Positions 11,501 to 19,242 are shown, counted from the stretch's first letter. The stretch is DNA of 64,000 bases from Streptomyces sp. NBC_00237 (GCF_026342435.1 NZ_JAPEMT010000004.1:620001-684000); one strand, 5' to 3'. Notes: generated from the sequence alone by a model not told the origin. Program-made: numbers and translations.

Positions 11501-13018
11501 CAGCTCGCCCAGCGATCCCTTCACCGCCTCCACGATGAACTCGACGTCACCGTCGGTGTGTTCGGTGGACAGGAAGAAGTTCCGCCACTCCCACACATGG
11601 ACACCGCGCAGCATGAGGTGGTGATAGAGCAGCTCCATGTCGGCGCGCTGCTCGAAGCGGAACTGCGAGCCGAAGTGGCTCATGCTCAGGGCGAACCCCT
11701 CCGCCTCGAAGAACGCGTTGAGCGTCGCGGCCAGCTCGTCGGTGCGCGCGTTCAGCCGCTCCTGCAACCGAGGGCTGTGCTCCTTGAGGTGTGCCAGTAC
11801 GGCGCGGGCGGCGACCATCGACACCGGGTGCTGGATGTAGGTGCCGCCGAAGAACGTGGTGTCGGCCGACGGGTAGCTGTCGTCCCCGTAACTCCAGTGC
11901 CCGCCGTCGATGCCGTCCATGATGTCGGAGCGCCCGGCGATCGCTCCGATGGGGAATCCACCGCCGAGCACCTTGCCGTAGGTGGCCAGGTCGGGCGTGA
12001 CGCCGTAGAGCTCCTGGGCGCCGCGCAGCGCGGGGCGGAAGCCGGTCAGCATCTCGTCGAAGAGCAGCACGATGCCGTGCCGTCGGGTCAGTTCGCGCAG
12101 CCGCCGTACGAAGTCGGCAGGGCGCAGCGACGGGTGACGGCTCTGCACCGGCTCGACGACGACCGCCGCGATGTCACCCGCCTGCTGCTCGATGACAGCG
12201 AGACTCTCAGCGCTGCCGTACGGGAGGACGAGGAGGTCGGCGACGGCGTTGTGCGGGATCCCAGCCGACAGGGGAACGGTCGTGAGCCCCTCGCCCCCGG
12301 TGCCGGGGGAGCGGCCGAGGACGTTGTCGGCATGGCCGTGGTAGGCGCCCTCGAAGGTGATGATGCGGGAGCGTCCGGTGGCGGCGCGGGCGAGCCGGAT
12401 GGCGGCGGAGTTCGCCTCCGTACCCGAGTTGGCGAAGGCAACCCGCTCCAGGCCGGTCAGCTCGGCGAGCAGCTCGGCGGCTTCGCCGGTCTCCACGTTG
12501 CGCGGGCCGAGCTGGACGCCGCGGGAGAGGTGTTCGCGGACCGCCTCGGTGACGAAGGCGGGCTCGTGGCCGAAGAGCAGCACGCCGAAGCCCATGGTGA
12601 TGTCGACGTAGCGGTTGCCGTCGATGTCCCAGAGCTGCGAGCCCTGCGCCCGTCGGCCCGCGATGGGGTACAGCATCTCCTTCGTGCTGCTGCGGAACCC
12701 GACGGCCGCGCGGCTGTCGGCGAGCACCCGCCGGTAGCGCTGGGCGATCTGCTTCGAGGTGGGCGTCTTGGCGGTGTAGCGGCGCACCAGGTCGTCGAGG
12801 TGGTTCCGCTGGGCGTCGGACGCGCCGCCGCGGACCATGCCGGAGGCCCTGGCGACCTCCAGGCGCGGCCCGTGCTGGGCTGCCCTGGCGGCGGGCTGCT
12901 CCTCCTCCTCGGTCGCAGGTGTCCCCATCTGGCGGGCGATGCGCTGCGAAAGCTCGGCCATCGCGGCGAGGTCCTGGTCCACCGCCGCCGAGACGCTGCC
13001 GGAATCGATCCCGGTCAT
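5591..13018 (-). CDS. Hybrid NRPS: aminotransferase - luciferase-like monooxygenase - C - A - PCP - C
   Basis: A 2,475-residue assembly-line protein. Residues 5-35 are a likely docking helix. Residues about 90-500 are a class III, glutamate-semialdehyde-aminotransferase-like PLP domain (lysine K349 in YGKVLGGGFP), expected to convert a beta-keto acyl chain to a beta-amine. Residues about 578-905 are a luciferase-like flavin monooxygenase of the type embedded in natural-product enzymes, expected to hydroxylate the alpha carbon. Then C1 (about 936-1365, HHIVMDA from H1063; the usual Gly is Ala), A (about 1385-1880, TSGSTGTPKG near 1544, NGKLDR near the end), PCP (phosphopantetheine serine S1989 in DLGGHSI) and C2 (about 2035-2450, HHAACDG from H2178). 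No thioesterase. By manual alignment to GrsA the A pocket is D-A-L-I-L-G-V-V-L-K, suggesting a hydrophobic substrate. The start overlaps the PKS stop by 4 bp (ATGA). Confidence 0.95.
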   Translation of the reverse strand: MTGIDSGSVSAAVDQDLAAMAELSQRIARQMGTPATEEEEQPAARAAQHGPRLEVARASGMVRGGASDAQRNHLDDLVRRYTAKTPTSKQIAQRYRRVLADSRAAVGFRSSTKEMLYPIAGRRAQGSQLWDIDGNRYVDITMGFGVLLFGHEPAFVTEAVREHLSRGVQLGPRNVETGEAAELLAELTGLERVAFANSGTEANSAAIRLARAATGRSRIITFEGAYHGHADNVLGRSPGTGGEGLTTVPLSAGIPHNAVADLLVLPYGSAESLAVIEQQAGDIAAVVVEPVQSRHPSLRPADFVRRLRELTRRHGIVLLFDEMLTGFRPALRGAQELYGVTPDLATYGKVLGGGFPIGAIAGRSDIMDGIDGGHWSYGDDSYPSADTTFFGGTYIQHPVSMVAARAVLAHLKEHSPRLQERLNARTDELAATLNAFFEAEGFALSMSHFGSQFRFEQRADMELLYHHLMLRGVHVWEWRNFFLSTEHTDGDVEFIVEAVKGSLGELRDKGFFRGKPRVAPAPSPKPRAVAMAMAWNRAATARPEQEPESAPESAPKSEPEPEQQPTSEAAPQQAARPLDFGVYFFGDYPQDETAPRHGKYDQILETARFADRHGFHSLWIPERHFHSFGGLFPNPAVLASALARETDRVRINAGSVVLPLHDPIRVAEEWSMVDNLSGGRIGIGCASGWHADDFAFFPDRFGSHKELMYEQVEQIRTLWRGEAVRRTTGDGEKDLRLFPRPVQDTPPMYTAVVGNPASYELAARHGLGIVTNLMTQSVEQLQENIALYRRTRALHGLDPDAGRVAVLLHTFLAEDHVEARATARDPLSRYMRASLSLFGNVANSLGHRVDLSAMTDDDLDVVFGRAYDRYCDQRALIGSPESVRPVVDAVRAAGADEVVALVDFGVEPDAMRSGLVHLDALRRDCAMTPVATTAPAPLSPGQQRIWFLERMLPGRTAYNETKAIELEGPLDVPALRAALRALAGRHEQLRTVFGEVAGEPRQFVRDAADVDFAVVDGTGAGDAVAETLAAESARLFDLEKGPLFVTRLVRLGDRRHVLVLSLHHIVMDAASAAVLARDVSALYRGALPGAPAAALPGLTRTYADHARRQLASLGDAKTAEDLAYWKKKLAGDLPVLELPTDRPRPAVMTSNGRALFRTLDPELSEQVRALSRKRRSTLFMALLAGYAAALRRVTGQDDLVVGTPMSDRTPGYEDVVGFFVNTLALRIDLSGDPDFGTLLDRVRGVALDAYDHADVPFGAVVRELAPARALDRIPVFQTLAEFETGDPFRFDLPGVRATPLDAGPDKALTDISVYFTDQADGIRCHLEYNTDLFDEATVDALFGTFRDVLAEAVGGGSPLVRKEGAPAPAPIPEEWRRGKVRQPTRSTVDSLVSRWASVAPDRTAVSCGELVLSYGELNERADRLAAFLRAEGEAGAPVALWLPRGADLVVAMLAALKSGHGYVPLDPGQGWARAEAILKECGARILVSGSGRTEPPSTPPGGILVVAVDARTTPGPVHGPAPAPDPVDDPAPVPDPESLCFVIHTSGSTGTPKGVAVPHRAVVDLCQWHHERFGFTSDDRSAAVCSQGFDAAALEIWPALTAGATVVVADEAVRKDPAALARWYADLRISFSILPTALGEAVLALPDAQQPPLRHLLVGGDVLRTRPRPGVPYETVNVYGPTEVTVLCTVETVEPQAPGGAAVPIPIGRPVDNVTLRVLDGHGREVPVGEVGELYVGGPGVATGYLGRPDLTAERFVPDPLGTEGRMYRTGDLVCWNESGALEFRGRSDDQVKIRGYRVEPEEVSRALNGLPGVAEAVVVSRRNRRGEAQLAAFVVPAGPTGGPQEFADRLTEELAGRLPDHLVPHAWAVLPALPLSANGKLDRTALPDTSVVTATAAPASVVTATAAPTSVMTASAAPASVVTATAAPTSVMTASAAPASVQATTSVARPTAARADEARLRQLWAEEFEVDVAAIGPDASFFDLGGHSITAIRLSNRVREAFGVEYPIARFYAQPTLKAMATYLSGGGGPGGAADGTGSETVGRAPVTAQQSTFIGRHQSHPHPQVYNVAMRLTFTGALDVPALRTALTGLVSRHEALRTRFVRDGDEGEWWQEALRARPVELPEEDLTAEPDPETEAARVAAETAAAPFDIRAELAPVFRLLRTSGDRWELLFVLHHAACDGWSVSVLLRELAALYRAAATGVPHGLPERVPQPSEYARWQREQSRTQDKGRLIDYWARALKGAPFGSSLPLDRPRPKEPTGKGDVVLFTVGRGTRADLEELARRRRTTPFVVTATALATLLSGLTGEPDVVLGISHANRERREFEALAACTVSSFTLRVRGGEADSFGALVNQVARSTVEAMDHAAPIRAMAAELGAAWGTEVPDKLPFGFQYQSSLETDIELPGVTTAIEDLVVPGARAEFNFGLVPAGDVLSGYVEYSTDLWDRATVEAWTTAYVDLLGRETSAALGEDD
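7193..7342 (-). repeat. Five 30-bp tandem repeats in the A-PCP linker of the NRPS
   Basis: Five 30-bp units begin at 7193, 7223, 7253, 7283 and 7313; units differ at a few positions and alternate in pairs, giving a 60-bp higher-order period. They encode 10-residue Ala/Thr/Val/Ser repeats (xSVxTAxAAP) between the adenylation and carrier domains. The unit is a multiple of three, so copy number can change without breaking the frame. It probably acts as a flexible linker of variable length. Confidence 0.9.
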
Positions 13019-16000
13019 CGGTCCGCCTTCCCGGTCTGCGCGGCCAGCAACTGCGAGAGCTGACTCATGAGTTGGAGCTGCATCTGGGAGAGCTGATGCA
13101 CCTGGCGTACGAGATCGTCCACTTCGCGGCGCGTGGCGTACTCGCCCGGGGCGGGGGACACGGGGGCCGCGACCGGGACGGGCGCCGAGGCGACGGGCGC
13201 GGGCCGCACGACCTGGGGCGCGGGCTCACGGACGACCGGATCGGGCTCACGGACCACCGGCTCCGGCTCACGGACCACCGGCTCCGGCACGCGGGCGGGC
13301 GGCACGGAAGCCGCCTGCGGGACAGGTGTCACGGGCGGCGCGGCCGCTACCGTACCGCCCTTCTTCCCCACGATGATCCGCGCCAGCTCCTTCGCCGTGC
13401 CCGCCTCCTCGAAGAGCTCCCGCATCGACACCTTGACCTGGTGCTCCTCCTCCAACTCCCGGAGAACACCTATCATTTGCAGCGAGTCCGCGCCGAGATC
13501 GAAGAAGTCGGCGTCCTCGCCCACCTCGTTCGTGTCGTAGCTGAGATGTTTCGCGGTGACCTTGATGATGTGCTGGGTCACTCGCTCGACCGCTGCCTCG
13601 TCCTGTGCCACTTCGAACTCATCCCTTGTCGGTTGTACGGACCTGGAAAAGTGGTTCTCCGGTCCTGTCCAGTAGTCCTTGTGCTGGAATCGGTATCCGG
13701 GCAGGGGGATTCTGCGCCCCGCCCCGCCCTTCAGCGCCTGCCAGTCGATCGGCGCTCCGCCCCGGTACAGGCCCGCGACCGCGTCCCACAGTGGTTCGAG
13801 CCCCGCCCCGCGCCGCAGCGTCGGATACGCGGCCCTGTCCGGCAGCTCCCGCCGTGCGAGCCCGGTCAGCGTCGTGTGCGGTCCGATCTCCACCAGGGCG
13901 CCGACGCTCTGGTGAGAAGCCCCCAACTCCCCCAGTACGTCGGCGAATCGCACCGGCTGACGCGCCTGCCGTACGAAGTACTCCGCGTCCGCCACCCAGC
14001 CCGCCGACCGCGTCCGCCCGTCCAGGCCGCTGACGAACGGCACGTCGCACGGCCGGAGTTCCACCCCTGTGAACAGCTCCCGCAGCCCGTCGAGGACGGG
14101 ATCCATCAGGGCGGTGTGGAAGGCGTGGCGCACCGGAAGCGCACGGGCCGGGACATCGCGCTCGGCCAGCAGGTCCTTCAGTCGTGCCACGGCGTCGGCC
14201 GGGCCCGCGAGGACCTGGCCGAGTGCGCCGTTGGTGACGGCGAGCTCCACCCCCGGAACCTCGGTGGCCAGCTCCAGCGCCGCACGTGCCCCGATCGGGA
14301 CCGCGACCATCGCGCCCGGCGCGCAGTACCGCCGCATCAGCCTGCCGCGCTCCGCCGTCAGGCGCAGCCCGTCCTCGGCGGACAGCACCCCGGCCGCGTA
14401 CAGCGCCGCGTACTCGCCCACGCTGTGCCCGGCCACCACCTGGGGCACGATCCCGGCCGCGCGCCACAGGCGGACGAGCGCGCACTGGAACGCGAAGAGC
14501 GCGGGCTGTGCCACCTCGGTGGGCCAGACGGGCTCAGCCCCGCCCTCGTACTCCTCGCCGAGCAGCGGTTCGAGGAGGCTGTCGCCGCCGGTGAGCGCGC
14601 CGTACTGGCGCTCGCAGGAGTCCAGGACCTCGCGGACGACGGGGAAGCGCGCGTAGAGGGTGCGTGCGGCGCCCCGGTGGATGCTGCCCTGCCCGGTGAA
14701 CAGGAACCCGACGCCCGTGGCCTGTGCGTCTCCCGTCGGGCGCGGGTCGGCGATCCAGCTGTCGAGGGCGCTCGTGAACGCGTCCAGGGTGTCGCCGCGT
14801 ACCGCGAGGCGGTGCCTGCGGTGGGCGCGGCCGAGCGCCAGCGTCGTCACGAGGTCCGCGGGGTGCGGGCCGGGGTGCGTACGCAGGTGGTCGCGCAGGG
14901 CGCGGGCGTTGTCTGCGAGGGCCGCCGACGTGTGGCCCGAGAGCGTCAGGACGGCCGGGGGCGGCGACGTGTCGGCGGGGCGCGGCGCGGGCTCGGGAGC
15001 CTGTTCCAGGACGACGTGGACGTTCGTGCCGCCGATGCCGAACGAACTGACGCAGGCCCTGCGCGGAACGTCGCTCTGCGGCCAGGGCCGTGCGGAGTCC
15101 GGGATGTAGAACGGGCTCGCGGCGAGGTCGAGTGCAGGGTTGGGACTGCGGAAGTTGGCCATCGGAGGGATGACTCCGTGCTCCAGCACGAGCAGCGCCT
15201 TGATCATGCCCGCCAGGCCCGAACACACGTCGAGGTGACCGATGTTGGCCTTGACCGAGCCGAGGGCGCAGTAGCCCGTGCGGTCGGTGTCCGCGCGGAA
15301 CGCGGCGGTGGCGCCTGCGAACTCGATCGGGTCGCCCTTGTACGTTCCGGTGCCGTGCGTCTCCAGATAGCCGACGGTGCCGGCGTCGACGCCCGCCCGC
15401 TCCAGTGCGAGCCGGATGGTCTTGCGCTGGCCGTCCGCGCTGGGCGCGGCGAACGTCCTTTTGTCCGCGCCGTCGTTGGCGACCCCTCTGCCCCGGATGA
15501 CTCCGTGGACGTGGTCGCCGTCCGCGACGGCCCGGTCGAGGCGCTTGAGTACCACGGCTGCCACACCCGTGCCGCCGACCGTCCCGTCCGAGCCTGCCTC
15601 GAAGGGGCGCAGCCGACCGCTCTTGGAGAGGATGGAGCCCTTGACGTACGGGTAGCCGAGGACTTGCGGCACATGGATGGCGGTGGCTCCGGCGACGGCG
15701 AGGTCGCACTCCTCGGCGGCCAGGGCCTGCGCGGCGAGGTGCACCGCCATCAGTGAACTTGAGCACGCTGTCTGCACGTTGACCGCCGGGCCCGTCAGGC
15801 CGAGGCGGAAGGCGACGCGGTTGGCGGTGAAGTCGGTGAAGTTGCCGACGGTCACCTGCATACCGGCGACCCAGTCGTCGATGCCGCCCGGGAGGACGTT
15901 GTTCCGCAGATAGGACTGGAGGGGGAAAAGGTGGTAGCCGGTGCTGGCGTAGACCCCGACCTCATGGCCTCCTCCGTCGGTCCCTGCCCCCTCCGATGCG

Positions 16001-16344
16001 CCTTGTGCACCCCCCGCGTACCCGGCGTTCTCCAGGGCGTGGTGCACGCATTCGAGGAACAGCCGGTGCTGCGGATCGGTGATCTTGGCCTCGTGCGCGC
16101 TCATCCCGAAGAAGCCCGCGTCGAAGCCCGCGATGTCGGTGAGGAGCCCGCTCGCGCCGACGAAGTGGTCGGCGTGGTACTGCTCTTCGGGCACTCCCGC
16201 AGCGGCCAGTTCGGCCTCGGTGAAGCGATGGATGCGATCCGTACCGTCTTGGATCGTGCGCCAGAACTCCTCCGGCGTGTCCGCGCCGGGAAAGCGGAAG
16301 GCCATCCCGACGACGGCTACGGGAACATCGCGGCTGACGGTCAT
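13015..16344 (-). CDS. Type I polyketide synthase module, KS-AT-ACP
   Basis: A 1,109-residue single extension module. KS is residues about 8-430 with active-site C194 (QTACSSS) and the two histidine motifs ETHGTGT and KANIGHLD. AT is about 540-840 with S641 in GHSVGEY and HAFH from H740, a signature usually read as malonyl-CoA selective. ACP is about 910-985 with S954 in GADSLQM. There is no KR, DH, ER or loading domain, so the extended product stays a beta-ketone, which fits the aminotransferase of the next protein. A Pro-rich linker (about 1000-1065) leads to a Gln/Leu helix (about 1072-1105) that looks like a docking domain. The start ATG at 16344 begins at the KS motif (MTVSRDVPVAVVGMAFRFPG) and overlaps the MFS stop by 4 bp; the open frame further upstream belongs to the transporter gene in another frame. 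Confidence 0.95.
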   Translation of the reverse strand: MTVSRDVPVAVVGMAFRFPGADTPEEFWRTIQDGTDRIHRFTEAELAAAGVPEEQYHADHFVGASGLLTDIAGFDAGFFGMSAHEAKITDPQHRLFLECVHHALENAGYAGGAQGASEGAGTDGGGHEVGVYASTGYHLFPLQSYLRNNVLPGGIDDWVAGMQVTVGNFTDFTANRVAFRLGLTGPAVNVQTACSSSLMAVHLAAQALAAEECDLAVAGATAIHVPQVLGYPYVKGSILSKSGRLRPFEAGSDGTVGGTGVAAVVLKRLDRAVADGDHVHGVIRGRGVANDGADKRTFAAPSADGQRKTIRLALERAGVDAGTVGYLETHGTGTYKGDPIEFAGATAAFRADTDRTGYCALGSVKANIGHLDVCSGLAGMIKALLVLEHGVIPPMANFRSPNPALDLAASPFYIPDSARPWPQSDVPRRACVSSFGIGGTNVHVVLEQAPEPAPRPADTSPPPAVLTLSGHTSAALADNARALRDHLRTHPGPHPADLVTTLALGRAHRRHRLAVRGDTLDAFTSALDSWIADPRPTGDAQATGVGFLFTGQGSIHRGAARTLYARFPVVREVLDSCERQYGALTGGDSLLEPLLGEEYEGGAEPVWPTEVAQPALFAFQCALVRLWRAAGIVPQVVAGHSVGEYAALYAAGVLSAEDGLRLTAERGRLMRRYCAPGAMVAVPIGARAALELATEVPGVELAVTNGALGQVLAGPADAVARLKDLLAERDVPARALPVRHAFHTALMDPVLDGLRELFTGVELRPCDVPFVSGLDGRTRSAGWVADAEYFVRQARQPVRFADVLGELGASHQSVGALVEIGPHTTLTGLARRELPDRAAYPTLRRGAGLEPLWDAVAGLYRGGAPIDWQALKGGAGRRIPLPGYRFQHKDYWTGPENHFSRSVQPTRDEFEVAQDEAAVERVTQHIIKVTAKHLSYDTNEVGEDADFFDLGADSLQMIGVLRELEEEHQVKVSMRELFEEAGTAKELARIIVGKKGGTVAAAPPVTPVPQAASVPPARVPEPVVREPEPVVREPDPVVREPAPQVVRPAPVASAPVPVAAPVSPAPGEYATRREVDDLVRQVHQLSQMQLQLMSQLSQLLAAQTGKADR

Positions 16345-17621
16345 CGGGCCTCGCTCCCCACGGTCGGCACGCTCTGTTCTCCAGGGGGCGCGGACCGGGA
16401 CCGACGCGTATGCCGCACCAGAACGACGAACAGCCCGACACACAGCACGATCGCCAACCCGTGCAGCAGACCGACTACTTGGAACGGTGTGAAGCGGTCC
16501 AGGAGTACGCCACTGACCAGCATCCCCAGACCGAAACCGGTGTTCTCGACCGACGCGGACAGGCCGAAGAGCCGACCGCGCTGCTCGTCGGGGGCCGCCT
16601 GGAGCCGGGTGACGTACGCGGTCTCGGTGAGCCCGTCGGCCATGCCCGCCACCAGGGCCGCCGCGACGGCCACGCCCGTGGGCAGCCCGGCGAACACCAC
16701 GATGAACGCGGCTGACATCACACAGGCCCCGATCGCGAAGGCCCGTTCCCCGGGCCCCTGCCGTCCCTCGCGACCGGCCCACCTGCTGCACACCTGCTGC
16801 ATGACGATGTTGCCGATGGCCCACGTCGCCCAGAACTGGCTGACGAACGTGGCCGGGTGGGACGGGTCCAGGATGCTGGAGTAGACGGGCAGGGCGACGT
16901 TGTGCGACGAGGAGCCGAGGCCGTCGGCAGCCCGGACCACCAGCATGACCGCGAGCACGGGGGCAGCACGCAGCAGCATGAGCGACCCCGTCTTCCGAGC
17001 CCGCTGGGACATCGGCCCGTCCCCGCCTCTCTCCTCCCTCTCCCCCTTCTCCTTCTTCTCTTTCTGTGCTCGCGTACGGATCGGCAGCGAGAGCAGCACG
17101 CAGGCCGACACCGCGAACGTGACGGCGTCCAGCGAGATGGCGGCGACGTATCCCCACTGTGCGACCACCACACCGGCGGAGGCGAACCCGGCGATCATCG
17201 CCAGTGAACGTCCGGTGGCCAACTGCGAGTTGGCCCGCATGCGCAGATCACTGCCGACGATCTCCGGGACGCTGGTGCGCAGCGCCACCCCCGACAGGGT
17301 CGAGCAGAATCCGGTGACGACGGCCAGCAGGTACAGAAGACCCGCGCGTGAGGTGTCAGGAGCGATCAGCAGGGCTACCATGGCCGCGCACTGAGTCAGA
17401 TCGGCGCCGACCATCAACCTCTTGCGGTCGTACGCCGAGACCAGCCGTCCGCTCACAAAGCCGGAGACGACGCTGGTCATCAGGCGTACGGCCATGAAGA
17501 TCCCTGCGGCCAGAGCGCTGTCGGTCACCTCGTAGATGAAAACGTTGAGGGCGACCATGTTCAGGTAACTGCCGTACGCCGAGAAGCCGTTGCCCACGAC
17601 GAGCAGGCGAAAGTGCCTCAA
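16341..17621 (-). CDS. MFS transporter, first gene of the PKS/NRPS operon
   Basis: A roughly 426-residue, 12-helix major facilitator of the drug-efflux type (GRLVSAYDRKRLM after helix 3; long charged cytoplasmic loop KEKKEKGEREER mid-protein). I place the start at a TTG (17619-17621) because AGGGGG sits 5 nt before it and the product then begins at the helix-1 segment (MRHFRLLVVGNGFSAYG). A GTG at 17657 would add 12 residues without a ribosome-binding site. Its stop overlaps the PKS start (ATGA), so the three genes form one transcript. Position suggests export of the peptide product or self-resistance. Confidence 0.9.
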   Translation of the reverse strand: MRHFRLLVVGNGFSAYGSYLNMVALNVFIYEVTDSALAAGIFMAVRLMTSVVSGFVSGRLVSAYDRKRLMVGADLTQCAAMVALLIAPDTSRAGLLYLLAVVTGFCSTLSGVALRTSVPEIVGSDLRMRANSQLATGRSLAMIAGFASAGVVVAQWGYVAAISLDAVTFAVSACVLLSLPIRTRAQKEKKEKGEREERGGDGPMSQRARKTGSLMLLRAAPVLAVMLVVRAADGLGSSSHNVALPVYSSILDPSHPATFVSQFWATWAIGNIVMQQVCSRWAGREGRQGPGERAFAIGACVMSAAFIVVFAGLPTGVAVAAALVAGMADGLTETAYVTRLQAAPDEQRGRLFGLSASVENTGFGLGMLVSGVLLDRFTPFQVVGLLHGLAIVLCVGLFVVLVRHTRRSRSAPPGEQSVPTVGSEAR

Positions 17622-17720
17622 GTGTTCCCCCTGGTCCACTAACGAGCTGTCACGCACGGTCGTACACGGCTGCGCTCAGCCGAGGCCGCCCTCACACTCA
17701 CTCGCACGGAAGCCCGCATA

Positions 17721-17742
17721 AAGTCACCTGAACTGGTGACTT
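17721..17742. promoter_or_regulatory. Perfect palindrome AAGTCACC-N6-GGTGACTT upstream of the PKS/NRPS operon
   Basis: An 8-bp perfect inverted repeat with 6-bp spacer, about 100 bp upstream of the MFS start and about 210 bp upstream of the divergent LuxR-type gene. Its length and place fit a dimeric regulator's operator. The rest of the 330-bp interval (17622-17950) shows no other gene I can support. Confidence 0.55.
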
Positions 17743-17950
17743 GACAGGATCGCCGGAGTTCCCGGTGGGTACGCGGAAGAGGCAGTGGGGGCGTGCAGGA
17801 CACGTCAGATCGAGATGCTGAGGCGGCGCAGGAGAGGCAGTCCCCTCCGCCTCCCGGATGCGCAGCACCCTTTGTGTTTCCACATGGCCATGGTTAGATC
17901 CACTTGTGTTCGAGGCCGTCGCAAAAGTCGACATTCCTCCTGGAAGGAAA

Positions 17951-18187
17951 ATGACCGTACACAGCCGCCCGGAGAGCAGACCTGCGTTATCCCACAGGGA
18001 GAAGCAGGTGTTGGCGCATGTCGCGGCAGGCTTCTCGCACCAGCAGGTCGCCAACCGTCTGGGCATCAGCGTGCACACCGTGAGCACCTATCTGCGCCGT
18101 ATCCGCAGCAAGCGCACCGCGCCCACCGTCGCGCATCTGATCCACCTGAGCCTCGTCGAAGGCGTGGTCCCCGCTTCGAACTCCTAG
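17951..18187 (+). CDS. Small orphan LuxR-type (GerE) DNA-binding regulator
   Basis: A 78-residue protein that is almost only a LuxR C-terminal helix-turn-helix: LSHREKQVLAHVAAGFSHQQVANRLGISVHTVSTYLRRIRSK. It has no receiver or ligand domain. The ATG at 17951 has a strong ribosome-binding site (GGAAGGA). Such stand-alone regulators are common next to Streptomyces biosynthetic operons. It is divergent from the MFS-PKS-NRPS operon, so a role in its control is the natural inference. An upstream in-frame GTG could add about 15 residues but lacks a ribosome-binding site. Confidence 0.85.
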   Translation: MTVHSRPESRPALSHREKQVLAHVAAGFSHQQVANRLGISVHTVSTYLRRIRSKRTAPTVAHLIHLSLVEGVVPASNS

Positions 18188-18465
18188 GGCGGGCCTTCCT
18201 GCCCACCCGACCCGGTTCCGCAGGAGGCGACGGCGGGCGGCAAGGCGGCGGAGGGGGCGCAGATGCCGATACTGCCCACCACGGGTGACAAAGCGCGCCG
18301 TTACCCGAGCACCACCTTCGTGCGGGTGTACTGGTGCTCACCCCAAGCGGTCCCCTCGTGCCCTGGGCGTTTAACCGTCCGTTCAACTGGCGTAGGTTCT
18401 ATGGCACTTGCCTCTCGCATGGGATGGGCAGGGCAGGGTGGGCCGGATCGGGGAGGCACGGCGCA
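18188..18465. other. Intergenic region upstream of the WhiB-like gene
   Basis: No gene supported. It holds an imperfectly spaced inverted repeat GAGCACCA (18307-18314) / TGGTGCTC (18332-18339), which may be regulatory for the WhiB-like gene. Confidence 0.4.
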
Positions 18466-18792
18466 GTGACGGAAACCTCAGGTGAGCAGTGGATGGTGGG
18501 GGCGAAGTGCCGGACCACTGATCCGGACGAACTCTTCGTCGATGGCGCGGCCCAGAACCGGGCCAAGGCTGTCTGTACCGGCTGCCACGTACGCACGGTG
18601 TGCCTCGCTCACGCCTTGGACAACCGGATCGAGCACGGTATCTGGGGTGGCATGACAGAGCGCGAGAGGCGGGCACTTCTGCGCCGTCGGCCCTTGGTGA
18701 CGTCGTGGCGTCGCCTGCTTGAAACCGCGCACGCCGAGTACGAGCGCGACGTTGCCCGAGGAGCGAACGGCGGACGGGCAGAGGCCAGTTGA
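18466..18792 (+). CDS. WhiB-family iron-sulfur transcriptional regulator
   Basis: A 108-residue Wbl protein. Four cluster-binding cysteines are present: C15, C37, C40 and C46 (C-x21-C-x2-C-x5-C), followed by the GIWGG turn and a basic C-terminal region (ERRALLRRRP). The GTG start at 18466 is preceded by GGGGAGG at a workable spacing. WhiB-like proteins bind a 4Fe-4S cluster and act with sigma factor region 4 at promoters. The gene stands alone; I see no partner genes. Confidence 0.9.
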   Translation: MTETSGEQWMVGAKCRTTDPDELFVDGAAQNRAKAVCTGCHVRTVCLAHALDNRIEHGIWGGMTERERRALLRRRPLVTSWRRLLETAHAEYERDVARGANGGRAEAS

Positions 18793-18897
18793 AGCGACCC
18801 AGCGGGCGCCGCAAGGTTCGGGGCTGATCCTTCGCGGAAGCCGGTGCCCTGTCCGGGCGGCGCTTCCCCGTCCTCGGCGTGCGGAGGTCGGCACTCG

Positions 18898-19242
18898 CTA
18901 CGTCGTGCGTTCCCCCCACGGGCGGGAGGGCACGCGGCGTCGGTGGTTCAGCACCACGGGAACCAGGACGGCCACCAGAGCCACGGCCACCAGCGGCGCC
19001 GCGCGCCCGGGTCGGCGGCTGCTGAGGTCGGCAAGTCGGCGTGCTGCCTCGCGCAGGTCGGCGGCAGCTTGCCGGGAGCGGGCTGCCTGGGTGCGCAACC
19101 GTGCGTGCAGCCCGCCGTTCTCCGTGCCTTCGGACGCTGTCGTAGCGGCGAGCTCGTCCAGTCGCGCCGCCACGTCGTCGAGACGTTCGGCATCGGAGCG
19201 CAGGGCGTTCGTACGGTCGTGCAGCGAGGAGTGCGGGTGCAC
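18898..19242 (-). CDS. Small protein with coiled coil and one C-terminal membrane helix
   Basis: A 114-residue protein from a GTG preceded by GGAG. Residues about 8-70 are charged and heptad-like (RSDAERLDDVAARLDELAA...), predicted coiled coil. Residues about 80-100 (APLVAVALVAVLVPVVL) form one transmembrane segment followed by Arg residues, so it is probably an inner-membrane, cytoplasm-facing protein. It starts 16 bp after the stop of the hydrolase gene in the lipid cassette. No family recognised. Confidence 0.7.
   Translation of the reverse strand: MHPHSSLHDRTNALRSDAERLDDVAARLDELAATTASEGTENGGLHARLRTQAARSRQAAADLREAARRLADLSSRRPGRAAPLVAVALVAVLVPVVLNHRRRVPSRPWGERTT

Noticed and set aside
12919..15756. 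A 945-codon plus-strand frame opposite the PKS and a 1,380-codon extension of the PKS frame to 17157
   Set aside because: The antisense frame has no family features. The extension beyond 16344 runs through the MFS gene in another frame, while the KS motif starts right after ATG 16344.
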